DNA from: Lingula anatina
Lineage: Eukaryota > Brachiopoda > Lingulata > Lingulida > Lingulidae
NCBI RefSeq assembly: GCF_001039355.2
Contig: NW_019773848.1
Span: 22,594 to 47,713 of the forward strand
Direction: 5' to 3'
DNA length: 25,120 nt
Shown: positions 1-9,196 of the stretch, in pieces
Numbering within the stretch: the stretch's first letter is position 1
How the letters are laid out: each line of letters starts with the position of its first letter
The notes under the pieces: model-generated
Seen by the model: only the letters and a program-made list of their open reading frames with translations
Databases searched by the model: none
Told to the model about the DNA's origin: nothing
Position numbers and translations under genes: made by a program

Positions 1-370
1 GTAAAAACGATTTTTCACTTATCGTGTTATCAGTGTTGCATAAATGCTGAAAAAAAAGTTAAAAACAGCATAACTTCTATAAAAATAGCCCGATCATGCT
101 GATTTTCGAACTTGACCTGCGTATTATGAATATTCATCAGTTCTGTAAGTTTTAAGCTAAAAGGCAAAAATGATTTTTCACTTAACTTGTTATCAGTGTT
201 GCATATATGTGAAAAAAAAAGTGTGTTTAAAAGTGAAAAAACAGCATAACTTCCATAAAAATGGCACGATCATGCTGATTTTCGAACTTGATCTGCGTAT
301 TATGAATATTCATCAGTTCTGTAATTTTCAAGCCAAAAGAAAAATAGTTTTCCACTTATCGTGTTATCGG
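1..370. repeat. Tandem repeat, about 163-175 bp unit, two full copies plus a stub
   Basis: The motif around GTTATCAGTGTTGCATA at about position 29 recurs near 192. The phrase ending in CATCAGTTCTGTAA occurs near 134 and again near 311, and a third unit starts near 347 and breaks off at about 370. Spacing is about 163 and then 175 bp, with small indels in A-rich stretches. The array probably continues left of the window. Open frames inside it are by-products of the repeat. Confidence 0.85.
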
Positions 371-373
371 TAA

Positions 374-422
374 AAGTGCACGGCGACGACGGCGACGGCG
401 ACGACAGACGTAGGTGACGGCT
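374..422. repeat. GC-rich (GGCGAC)n-like microsatellite
   Basis: A short run of GGCGAC and GACGAC units (about 380-405) decays into ACAGACGTAGGTGACGGC. It directly abuts the truncated third unit of the preceding tandem repeat and is markedly more GC-rich than its surroundings. Confidence 0.7.
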
Positions 423-749
423 ATATGTACAGACTGTGTCTGTGCATAAAAAATTGGGGTGACTTATTATTTTTTTAGACACACTTTGTATTTATTGTGG
501 AGACGAATTTACAAATAAATACCGTTGCACCACCTTTTATAAATAAGATTCAATAAAACAACATAAAATGGATAATAAAAAGGACTGCAAAATATAATGT
601 GCATGTAAAACCATTTATTTTCCGAAGTGATGTTTGTATGCATACAATGTTAAAATCGTTAACTTGTTGAAAAACTAAATTGTATCTCAATTGCCGGTGC
701 GCTAACCAGATAAGGGGTTAATTGAAAGAGCTTTGTTGTTATTTTGCAT
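423..749. other. 3' flank of the FReD gene, no gene seen
   Basis: AT-rich sequence between the microsatellite and the stop codon of the minus-strand FReD gene. It should contain that gene's 3' UTR. No exon, RNA gene or element was recognised here. Confidence 0.5.
614..619 (-). promoter_or_regulatory. Candidate polyadenylation signal of the FReD gene
   Basis: AATAAA on the minus strand, about 131 bp beyond the stop codon at 750-752. A second match lies at 491-496. Spacing fits a short 3' UTR, but in AT-rich DNA the hexamer also occurs by chance. Confidence 0.35.
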
Positions 750-1030
750 CTATCCAATGACAACAGATCCGGCATTAAACCCGATAGGTCGAATCTTCAT
801 TGCGGTTCTCTTTAAAGAATGGTAGTAACCTTTAAATGAGTACCAGTTTATACCATCAGCGTATGATGTATGTGGACCAAGGTGGTACAAACCATTTAGA
901 TTGGACGAATGACAGTTTTCATACCACCAGGCACCTTTGTAAAGTTGTGCACAATGGCCACCGCTATAGCTGTCGTTTTCTTTATCTTTTGTGCTGAATG
1001 GATACCCATTATGGCGAGAAAGAGAGTCAC
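750..1030 (-). CDS. FReD gene exon 6: C-terminal end and stop
   Basis: 281 nt from a TTTCAG acceptor to TAG at 752-750. It encodes [20 protein letters not shown], the disulfide block [24 protein letters not shown], and the terminal [20 protein letters not shown] segment ending [13 protein letters not shown]. The usual calcium-loop pattern D-x-D is D-K-E here, so one acidic ligand is Glu rather than Asp. Confidence 0.92.
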
Positions 1031-4000
1031 CTGAAACATAACATGGCGAAGAACTGATTCTGCGTATTGTGTTTGGGCCTCACTTTTCATCTTGGTTTTT
1101 TAACTCTTTTAAAAAGCTGGCTAAAGCTATTTCTTAAAAGGTGCATACTTTTAGGAATAAGTTTGTGACTTCATGTACACGAGGGTTACCTGCATTGCCC
1201 GTGTATGCGCCCAGTTTCAGTTTGTAGTTAGTCTTTTCCGATTCAATAGCAAAGAAGTTATACAGGGCATAGGTTTTGGTTCCTGTCACATCTTCCATGT
1301 CCACACGTAGTTCATAACGTCGGTCATTGGTCATTAGGTATATGAGGTCATTCCCTACAACACAAATAAGACTTTGATCACAATGTGGATAAATGATTGA
1401 ACTGACGTAGCAAAAAAAACAACAACATATATTCTGTATTGTGTTTGGAAAAACCGTACCCGTATATCCAATGTTGAAATTGAGCTTTGTGCCATTTTCT
1501 TGGTATTCTAAATGAGAATTTAGTTTCAATAAAAAATATTTATTTCTTGTGAAGCACATTAATAATGTACGTTTCAGTGCAATTTGCAACTAAAAGCGCT
1601 TTACAAATAAAAATTCTAAAAAAATTTAAATGAAAAAAATACAATCTTAATTTAAAATCAATTTAAAGCTACTTAAATGCACGTTGATTGTTGAACATAG
1701 TTAAAATTGTTTTTTTTTTCGCTTATCGTTATTTCTATCAATTTTTTGTGTCACATACCAAGCCAGAATTCACTGTTCAGATTTCCAAATCCGTGTTTAT
1801 AAGCTTCCCATCCACGGTAAAAATCTACTGTACCATCAACACGTTTTTGGAACACCTATACGATAAAATAGCCTGATTTTATGATTTAATATTAAAGCAC
1901 TAAACTTCAGTCTTCTGCTACGTTTAATTTTAACAAAGATGTCTTAACATTAATAATAAAATATTAAAACGCGGTAGGGTCACATCCTGTTGCTAATTGT
2001 GCATCAATTTGGTGAGAATTGGCTGTCTTCAATTTCGCCTCCATATTTTACCTGTATGAAAATGACTTTAGAAGATCAGAGCTGTGATGTGATAATTTGT
2101 TAACAAAAACAGAAGAAATTGGAGGTGTGACAACATGCACGCATATCAGCCCTGGTGAAAACACAACACAATTTTTAGACCTTACAGAAATACAACAATC
2201 TTTCATAAAAAAATACGTGTTTCAGGACTTAAAAATGATAAAATCGTCGAATCATCATCCAAAAACTGATGCGGGGAGTATATACGTCACCAAACGGGGG
2301 CCTATCGCTGTGGGTAATATTTTGCACCGGAGAGTTGAAATACAGGCCAGTAGGTCGGCCTTGCATGGAGTTTGAGGACATCAAATATCAACGTCTCCAT
2401 TTGCATACGTTTGTATACAATGACCACATTTTATGGACTCATGGTTTATGCGCACATGGTCTAATGTGAGAGGAAAACACTTATTTACAAATGGATACAT
2501 GTACCTTTTGAAAGAAATCGACATTTTGTGACCATGATCACATTCAAAGTCGTGTTTTGTGATCAAGAATATTACAGGGAGTACATTTCAAAGACGACTC
2601 AATATTTTTAAAGTTCAATGAGGTTCTCGTGATTAAAAGGGGATTTGATTAAAATACAATCCTGATATAATCCTGTTTTCACCTCATCTATAATATGGCT
2701 CCTTTCCTGTTTTAATACATCGTGAAATATTCCTATAGTGTGATATTTTATGCATTTGGTACATGTTTTAGGTCAATATCCATTGACGATCTGTGCTGGT
2801 TGAAGATAATTCACCTTGCTAATGCAGTTAATGTGACTTCATTGAGGTGTACCGGTGTTTGACGAACATGGGGTCCGTGCAATAGACAGTCCATCCTCAC
2901 TTAAATTATGCAGGCTCTGTCACGTCACGTCACGCCGGCATTCATTGCTAAACGCAAGCAGCGCTATAAATTGTTATTTTAGAGACCACATTTCCACTGA
3001 AAGCAGAAAAACAAACGGTCGCAAAAATCCACAGATGGCTTGTAATTTACACGGTTTGCTACGGAAACACAAGCTGTCATGGCGCTTCATGGCTATTATT
3101 GTTCTTCTTATATTATTTTACATATTTTGTAACACTTTGAAAGAGAAAATACCGGATCAAGAGGAAATCACTGACTTACCAACGTCAAAAGAATTCATGC
3201 TGAATGCTGGATATGCCATAAACTTAGGCCTACTAGGCGAAAAGGGTTTAGATCATATAACACCAACAAGAAGACCTCCCGTAAAAAACAATTACGTTCA
3301 ATCAACACACAATGTTCCGACATGGACTTTCAAACCGGTCGTCATCAATAGCAGTGAACTTAAGTATTCACCTGAATACCTGATTGATATATTGTACGAT
3401 CGCAGGGACCGTCCTCTGCGGCCGAATACAGTGACATGTTACATAGAGGACACGTTATTTTTGTGTGGCCATGATGGGCCTGGAATGATATCCGCAGTGC
3501 TTTACGCCGTAGAAATACTGACATCATGTCTTTTATTGGGAGGTGAACCCATAGTGAAATGGTACCACTGCAGTTTCTGTGGAAGCGAATCCAAACAACA
3601 GGTGAATCATTTTAATTGGTTTTTCGAGGCTCTAGAAGATAATGACGAGAATAAGACAGAACATAAAATCTGCATAGTGGCTCCTGAGCCTATAGTAAAA
3701 TCGTATGGAAAGGCCAAATTGGTAGATTTAAGTTTTAAGAGAAAAGTGAGAAAGGATTTAAACACGTACCGTGGAGAGATTACGAATACCACTAGGCTTC
3801 TAGCGCATCATGTTTTGACAAAATACTTTAAGCCGGTAAATGTAGTAAGGCAGTCTGTCGAGACAGCGTATAATAGAGCGATGAGGGGTTATTTCAATAT
3901 TGGAGTTCACGTCAGGTCAACTGATCACAGGAAAGAAGTCTCACAACTCGTGTCACTGGATCGTTGGATAGCCGAAACCAAGAAGGTCATGAAAGCAGTG

Positions 4001-7000
4001 GAAACCTCAGCCGACGTCCTCCCACAAGAATTGCGCAACAAGCTTAAATATAAAGAAAATCATCCCAAGTCTATACGGATATTTCTTGCGGCAGATAATG
4101 AAGAGACAGTCGAGAGATTTAAGAAAGAATTTGGAGAAAGAGTTCATTGGAATATTGCCGACAGAAGTAAAATTTTCAATTCGACCTATTCTCGACACGA
4201 TTTTCAAAAGCCCACGGCTTGCCATGTTGGTTGGCAGAGCTGTTCTTAGAGATGTTCTCATGTTGTCAAAATGTGACTTGTACTTGCACGAAGAGTCTAG
4301 TATAGCCGCAATGGCCCATTACCTAAACCTTGACCTTATAAGTTATTATGTGCAGGCCGGGGAACCGGGTTCATGGTTTGTCAACTCACCGTATCCCAAA
4401 ACACAGGGAAAACTTGAAGCTGCGGCAAATAGGTTACTGAACTCGAACAGAGAACGACTCATAAACATGTCGGAAGAAGACATAAAGATAAGAGAGGAGC
4501 GTATGAAAGAAAACTTATTAGAGTCTTGTTTGATGAAAAATCGTCACAAGTCGCAATGCTCGAGAGGGAAATATCTTACATTTTATTTTTTCAAACAGAT
4601 TCTCAAATTTACAAGGGCCAAAGGCTTAGAACTGTGAGTACTACTATTCACGATAAATTCAACATTGTCGTCTAACATAACATTGTTGATTTTCGTTTTA
4701 CCTGAGCGAATAAGAGAAAAACCCTAACGTTTAAAATTGTTTTAAATATGGTATATTTCTGACATAATATTATTATCATTAACAAAACACATTAGCCGCT
4801 CTGCTTTAAATGAAGCCAATATGATTAATGACCACTTCTGAGCGAATAGTCAATGGACACGTCTCCACTGTGCCTTAATGTATATAAGTTTAGCTCAGAG
4901 AGTACGTACAGCCAATTTGATTTGTTTTTATTTTCTATCGTGTTTCAATCATTTGCTTTCAATACCTTTAGAGAAGTCTTTATGTCTGCTATTTGTAATG
5001 ACCCAATGTGATATCAAATCCCCGCGTAAAGCAATACTTCAGGTACATGTAGATACACATACTGGGTATATGGAATCATGTTGTGACCTTAAATTTTATA
5101 TTTGATCGGGTTTTAGCGTCCCGTTCATTATACATAGGCGTAGATAATGTTTAAATGATTACATCTGAAATAATTTTGTTTGTGGCTCAAAATTTTATAA
5201 TACGCCATTAAAATAATATTGAATAAGCAAGTACCCATGCGAAGTCGCTCAAGTGAAATACATTCCAGTAAGTTTTTTAGAAATTTGCAGTTTTTAAAAT
5301 CTAAGGTGTTTCGGCTTGCTGTAAAATTCAATTTAGATTTAGATTAGGTGTACAATATAATGTTATAACTGTAATAACCACTCTGTGAGATTGGTATTTG
5401 TATTACTATAATGTAAATAAACCTGAAAGTCTTTATATAATGGACAGATGTACTAGCTGCATTACCAATAACATATAGTTTCTCGGAGAGTTTACAGATT
5501 TATCATAAACATAAACCATACAGCATGCGGTAACAATCATATGTATTATAATATAGAGTAATTAAAATTTACAAGAAATATGCTAGGGGTTCCCAAGTAG
5601 ATAAAAACTGTCTGTTTGAAAAATCTTTACCCTTATTTGGTTTAGGTTTACATAGTTCCGTTAAAGTACACAATTACTAAATTACCATATTGGGTTATTG
5701 TCACTTCTGTGTCATTTCTGATCACTTCGGATCTTCCTGTACATTTTCTTTTTATATAGCTTAAACGATATCTTTAACTAGGGACAAATAAAGGTTATCA
5801 TAGACATGACTTATTCAAAGTGAACAACTTTTCTTTTTAGAGAAAAAATATTTAAAACGATTTGTGAAAAATACCATAATAATGTAAAAATACCATAATT
5901 ATGTAGCAGCCTATGCTACATGATAACTGAAATTAAAATGTGGCGTGACAGGTATATAGAAATATATTCCAGTTATTCTTCTTTATCTTGTTTCGGATAT
6001 TTTTAATCAGAAATAATTTTCAAAACAAGAACAATTTTGAACAGATGTCTTACTCACCGTCCACCCGCCCCCGTCTGTTTCCATGTCACAGTAGACTTCA
6101 AATGCACGCCCGGCTGTTACGTTGGGTGTTATGGTATAAACTCCACTCAGTTTTATTCCGTTCTGATATAACTCGGCACAGTCCTGGCCTTTTGCTAAAA
6201 GTACAATATAGAGGATATATATATGCTGACAGGGTATCTGTGCATGTTGTTCAAAAATGCTTTATATTTATTTTTTTCTTTCTTTCGTTCAGATTGAAAA
6301 TACAGTCTAATCTATATATATTGAAACGCACGCCTTCTCCGGCGCTGTCCAAGCCCGGGAGGGGCGCCGCAATTTGTTCCGGATCGGGGCACTCCCGCGG
6401 GAAAATATATCTTGAGCCAATGACAAGAGTGGAAATTTTCAATTTGAAAAGTAAAATAAAATAAAATGAAAACAGATAATATTACAATGGGTTAAAGTTA
6501 TGCAAGCACTATGTAAGTACTCGGTAGCGTTACTTCGAGTATCTCCTTTAAAGCCCTATAGAACAGTGTTCCGGTCACAATGTTCTAGTTATGTTTTAAT
6601 GAGCTCTTTCGTTGCGAAGATTAAAGCCACTTTTCAGTTTTCAAAGATGAGGTGGCGTTTCAACTAGCTCAGTTGTTTTAAAAAGTACACGTTTTAAAAT
6701 TACAACTAGCATACTTCAAGGTTAAATAGTAGACCGCAACTGTTAAGACAAAATTCAACTTTTTAGTTTCAACGACAATGTCTTAAGTATCCTCCAAACT
6801 CTTGGTTGCGTCTAGTCTGGAAATGATTCCTCTAGGTGGAATGTTGCATGGGAACGTCAGTCTGTGTGCTGCCTAGAACTCTTCAGACTTCTTTTCTGGA
6901 GCCAACATTTCCGAATCCTGAAAAAAAAAAAAAAAAAAAAAAAGCAGACCCCTGGTCTGGAACCGCTCATCCGACCTCCCCGATCGCGCACATCACAAGA

Positions 7001-8291
7001 ACGGACATTTCGTCAGTTGACATCCTATTTCGACCTTTAGCCCCGGCACATCACAAGAACGGACATTTCGTCCGTTTCCACCCTCTTCCGACCTTCCGGG
7101 CCGGGCACATCACAAGAACGAACATTTCGTCCGTTGCCATCCTCTCCCGACCTTCAGGCCGGGCACANGGCACATCACAAGAACGGACATTTCGTCAGTT
7201 GACATCCTATTTCGACCTTAAGCCCGGGCACATCACAAGAACGGACATTTCGTCCGTTTCCACCTTCTTCCGACCTTCCGGGCCGGGCACATCACAAGAA
7301 CGAACATTTCGTCCGTTGCCATCCTCTCCCGACCTTCAGGCCGGGCACATCACAGGACCGGACATCCCCCTAGGAGTCAGGGTGGCTGATCAGCAGAAAG
7401 TGTGACGTTGAGTGGGCACCGGATTCACCGTACTTGAACCTCCCCAGATTTTTATCTGTGGGGGTATCTCAAAGACAGTTTGAACCAGAACAATGCTCAA
7501 ATATTTGGTGAAGTGTGAGGAGCAATCACAGCAAATATCAGGAAAATCCCAATGGAGCAATGTGTTTGATAAATTGACAATTTTTTTCGCGACGTATGCA
7601 AATGTGCATCCAATGCCTCTGAGACCATTTGGAACATATTTTTTTAAAAGATAATATCTTTTATGCAAAGTGACCAAGATAACTGAAATTTTGGGGAATG
7701 ATCATACACATATTAAAGTTTAAGTCCAGCAAGTTTCTTGAAATTTGATGGACTTTTGTATGATTTAAATTTTTATGTTTTTTTTTTCGGTCACCCTGTT
7801 CTACAGGGAATCCATATACTGTATATTTGGTTCACACTTCTCTGTTTAAGAATCTGCTAGACATGAGTTTAGATACACTTTTTTAATGCTATCAAAAACA
7901 CGTATTGTATACCTCCTTGTTTTCCTGCCATCATTGTTGCAAAGTTAGCCTCCACATCCTTCAGTCTTTGCACAGCTTCTTCATACTGGTTACGCAAAAA
8001 AATCCAGGTCGTTCGTCATTTGAACAAGTTTAGCATCGCATTGCTCACTGCAAGTTGACTCTTCGCTGGAAAATAATGATAATTTAAAAACCATATGGTT
8101 GCAACACGCTTTTATAGTAGAATCGTAGAAACCTATTTTGTGGCATTCTTAACTTCTGTTTACTCTAACATATTGAAATAGAACGAAGATATGGTAATTA
8201 TACGAAGGGTAATGAGCATTTTCCGGTACCTTGATGCGAAGCCTAAATAACAGGTAGTCACTAACAGCCACAGAAGAAATGTTCTCTCCAT
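750..8291 (-). CDS. Secreted fibrinogen-related domain (FReD) protein, six exons, one frameshift
   Basis: Gene span on the minus strand. Exons: 8291-8230, 8065-7913, 6194-6058, 1855-1759, 1354-1190 and 1030-750. All introns are GT-AG and all junction phases agree if one A in the A7 run at 7996-8002 is removed; the protein is then 297 residues. Order: signal peptide (1-20), short Cys-containing coiled coil (about 21-71), then a complete fibrinogen C-terminal domain (about 75-297). The domain shows the family landmarks: [62 protein letters not shown], and the Cys pair around [14 protein letters not shown]. FReDs bind sugars or acetylated ligands, and the architecture resembles invertebrate ficolin-like or FREP-like lectins without collagen or Ig parts. 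An immune lectin role is inference. As read, exon 2 meets a stop after DLDFFA, so this is either a pseudogene or null allele, or a base-call error. The other exons look fully constrained. Confidence 0.88.
1190..1354 (-). CDS. FReD gene exon 5
   Basis: 165 nt from a TTGTAG acceptor to a GCAG|GTAACC donor. It encodes [20 protein letters not shown] and continues to [12 protein letters not shown]. The two bases at its start complete the Gly codon from exon 4, and the trailing G completes GGT with exon 6. Confidence 0.92.
1759..1855 (-). CDS. FReD gene exon 4
   Basis: 97 nt from an ATAG acceptor to a G|GTATGT donor. It encodes [20 protein letters not shown], then [13 protein letters not shown], the most recognisable FReD block. 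It lies 4.2 kb from exon 3, and the intervening intron contains the glycosyltransferase gene on the other strand. Confidence 0.92.
1856..3034. other. FReD intron 3, part left of the nested gene
   Basis: AT-rich intron of the minus-strand FReD gene and upstream flank of the plus-strand glycosyltransferase. Apart from a weak LINE-like tail at 2295-2400, no exon or RNA gene is recognised. The open frame from about 2097 has no recognisable content. Confidence 0.5.
2295..2400 (+). pseudogene. Possible decayed LINE reverse-transcriptase tail
   Basis: One frame reads [20 protein letters not shown] followed by EDIKYQRL. This resembles the GEL...R..GRP..RFKD..KRxL segment often found after the reverse transcriptase domain of animal LINE elements. 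The match is short, has no supporting upstream domain, and may be chance. Confidence 0.3.
3035..4637 (+). CDS. Fucosyltransferase-like type II membrane glycosyltransferase, single exon, one frameshift
   Basis: Intronless gene inside FReD intron 3, on the opposite strand. ATG 3035 gives a short basic cytoplasmic tail and one membrane anchor ([20 protein letters not shown], about residues 15-34), the normal layout of a Golgi glycosyltransferase. Landmarks are CGHDGPGM (about 144-151), [10 protein letters not shown] (about 288-297), matching the HxRxTD donor-binding motif of FUT8/NodZ-type fucosyltransferases, and [17 protein letters not shown] (about 406-422), matching their second conserved block. 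Several N-x-S/T sequons lie in the lumenal part. A frameshift near 4206-4209 (AAAA where three A would fit) splits the frame. Upstream it ends in [17 protein letters not shown], and downstream [20 protein letters not shown] resumes in the +1 frame. Dropping one A gives 533 residues. The same frame is open upstream from 2855, but without an ATG. The fold family is fairly sure; the exact sugar and acceptor are not. Confidence 0.72.
4638..6057. other. FReD intron 3, part right of the nested gene
   Basis: AT-rich sequence between the glycosyltransferase stop codon and FReD exon 3. It should include the 3' UTR of the nested gene. AATAAA on the plus strand at 5416-5421 is a weak and distant candidate signal. 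No further exons, repeats or RNA genes were recognised. Confidence 0.5.
6058..6194 (-). CDS. FReD gene exon 3: N-terminal part of the fibrinogen domain
   Basis: 137 nt from a CTTTTAG acceptor to a GTGAGT donor. It encodes the domain opening: [20 protein letters not shown], then a TITPN segment and [13 protein letters not shown]. The first Cys of the domain and the [11 protein letters not shown] signature are intact. It ends in phase 0, directly before VFQKR of exon 4. Confidence 0.9.
6325..6405. other. GC-rich patch in an AT-rich intron
   Basis: About 80 bp with several CpG and C/G runs, including AAGCCCGGGAGGGGCGCCGC and CACTCCCGCGGG, abruptly flanked by A/T-rich sequence. No protein, RNA or repeat family was recognised in it. 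Confidence 0.4.
6921..6943. repeat. Poly-A run of 23
   Basis: An uninterrupted A run immediately left of the satellite array. It could be the tail of a retrotransposed sequence or simple slippage; no upstream retroposon body was recognised. Confidence 0.8.
6989..7372. repeat. Satellite array: 58-59 bp monomers in a three-monomer higher-order repeat
   Basis: Monomers each start CACATCACAAGAACG, at 6989, 7047, 7106, 7171, 7229 and 7288, with a diverged partial one at 7346. They fall into three types, told apart by TCAGTTGACATCC, TCCGTTTCCACC and TCCGTTGCCATCC. The order is 1-2-3-1-2-3, so the true unit is about 175 bp. Between the two sets sits a 7-base stub, CACANGG (7164-7170), containing an N at 7168. 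The long open frame through the array is incidental. Confidence 0.9.
7400..7810 (+). pseudogene. Decayed mariner/IS630-type transposase C-terminus
   Basis: Reading with one frame change, the segment from about 7418 gives [10 protein letters not shown], then [20 protein letters not shown] (about 7448-7507), a stop, and [15 protein letters not shown]. Further on comes [20 protein letters not shown] (about 7588-7647). This is the end of the DDE domain of mariner/Tc1-like transposases, with the usual (P)xSPDLNPxDFxLWGYLKD block holding the last catalytic Asp and the trailing R...C....G region. In-frame stops and a frameshift show it is dead. The GGTCACCCTGT near 7790-7800 may be the element's terminus. 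Confidence 0.65.
7913..8065 (-). CDS. FReD gene exon 2: coiled coil, one-base frameshift
   Basis: The acceptor is TTTTCCAG and the donor is GGAG|GTATAC. It starts [20 protein letters not shown]; then an A7 run (7996-8002 on the plus strand) puts the frame out and TAA follows at once. Removing one A restores an open frame with heptad-like spacing ([20 protein letters not shown]). It also makes the length 152 nt, which is what the phases of exons 1 and 3 require. The two cysteines near the start could form inter-chain bonds, as in oligomeric FReD lectins (inference). Confidence 0.78.
8230..8291 (-). CDS. FReD gene exon 1: start codon and signal peptide
   Basis: ATG is at 8291-8289. It encodes [20 protein letters not shown], a typical hydrophobic secretory signal, and then two bases (AG) before a GTACC donor. 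The AG joins the C that opens exon 2 to make Ser. An in-frame upstream extension exists, but this Met places the hydrophobic core at the N-terminus and the donor phase fits exactly. Confidence 0.8.
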
Positions 8292-8355
8292 TTTGTGATA
8301 GCTTGCCTGTCGGTACCCTATGGAAGTAATCCAGTTTATATGAAGCTGAATAAGC

Positions 8356-9196
8356 ACCATTCCAATTCCTAGATCGATCTAGCAGGTTCGACCCATCTTC
8401 GAGGGGATTCTTGCTAAATTAAATTCAGCTTAAGCGGCTTAGATGTCTGTCTACTTAAGATGCTTAACGATTATTAATTACCCCCTAACAGCTTCAGTGG
8501 GCGTGCATCAGAGCCGCTTAAGGCCCCTATTTCACACAGACCACGAATCCCACGAATCGCCAGGAATTGACAAATTTCAGGATTCGTGAGGATTCGTGAG
8601 ATTTTGCCAATTTTCTGGTCTAATTCGACACGCTCTACTTATTCAGTTACGATACAGGTGCGATAGTGTTACGAATATTCGTGGGATTCGGCTGGAATCG
8701 CACGAATATTGTCCAGAAATTCACTACAATTTTTTGGAATCGGGAGTCCGTGGCCATAACTTTGGACAGCTCAAATTTTTTTTCACGAAGTCCCGATTGA
8801 TCAAGAATTGCAAGAACTGACTACGATTATATGCGAATCTGTTAAGAACTTCACGAACTGATTACGATTCAACCACGAATCCTGACATTTTCAATTCCTG
8901 GCGATTCGTGGGATTCGTGGGATTCGTGGTCTGTGTGAAATAGGGGCATCAAAGTTTTTGCCACCAATTCCTGTTGGTCAAGAAGTACAAGAACTGACTA
9001 CGAATATATACGAATCTGTTAAGAACTTCAAGAGCTGATTACGATTGAACCACAAATCGTGAAATTTGTCAATTCATGGCCATTCGTGGGATTCGTGGTC
9101 TGTGTGAAATAGGGGCATAAGCTGAACGCAATTTAGCGAGAAACCCCTCGGAGATGGGTCATTCCTGCTAGATCGATCTACGTATGGGAACGGGGT
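8356..9196. mobile_element. Inverted-repeat transposon with TAGATCGATCTA ends, interrupted by a second element
   Basis: The left arm (8356 to about 8440) and the right arm (about 9119-9196) are imperfect inverted repeats. Both have TAGATCGATCTAGCAGG (palindromes at 8370-8381 and 9169-9180), then GACCCATCT, CGAGGGG and GCTAAATT. There is no transposase frame, so it is a non-autonomous MITE-like element. A related copy lies at 10457-10685, and a partial one at about 17130-17240. It is interrupted by the element at 8523-9116. Its left edge is only about 65 bp upstream of the FReD start codon. Confidence 0.75.
8523..9116. mobile_element. Nested MITE with GCCCCTATTTCACACAGACC ends
   Basis: The left end GCCCCTATTTCACACAGACC plus ACGAATCCCACGAATCGCCA has inverted counterparts ending at 8947 and again at 9116. 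The right part is duplicated in tandem: about 8765-8947 and 8948-9116 both carry CAAGAACTGACTACGA, AATCTGTTAAGAACTTCA and GATTCGTGGTCTGTGTGAAA. TTAAG on the left and ATAAG on the right may be a decayed target duplication. There is no coding capacity. It sits inside the TAGATCGATCTA element. Confidence 0.8.

Larger units (their letters stand above)
6195..7912. other. FReD intron 2, carrying repeats
   Basis: A 1.7 kb intron. It holds a GC-rich patch (6325-6405), a 23-base A run (6921-6943), a satellite-like array (6989-7372) and a mariner-type transposase relic (about 7400-7810). The rest is plain AT-rich sequence. Confidence 0.7.

Noticed and set aside
2855-3034. N-terminal extension of the glycosyltransferase frame by 60 codons
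   Set aside because: The extension begins with GTG and has no ATG. The ATG at 3035 places the membrane anchor where a type II Golgi enzyme should have it.
6989-7372. Regularly spaced repeats resembling a CRISPR array
   Set aside because: Spacing is regular only because monomers are contiguous tandem copies; there are no unique spacers, and the host is a eukaryote.
6836-7405. A 189-residue open frame running through the satellite array
   Set aside because: It is produced by the repeat: poly-Lys from the A run, then the same 58-59 bp monomer translated over and over. It also lies inside an intron.
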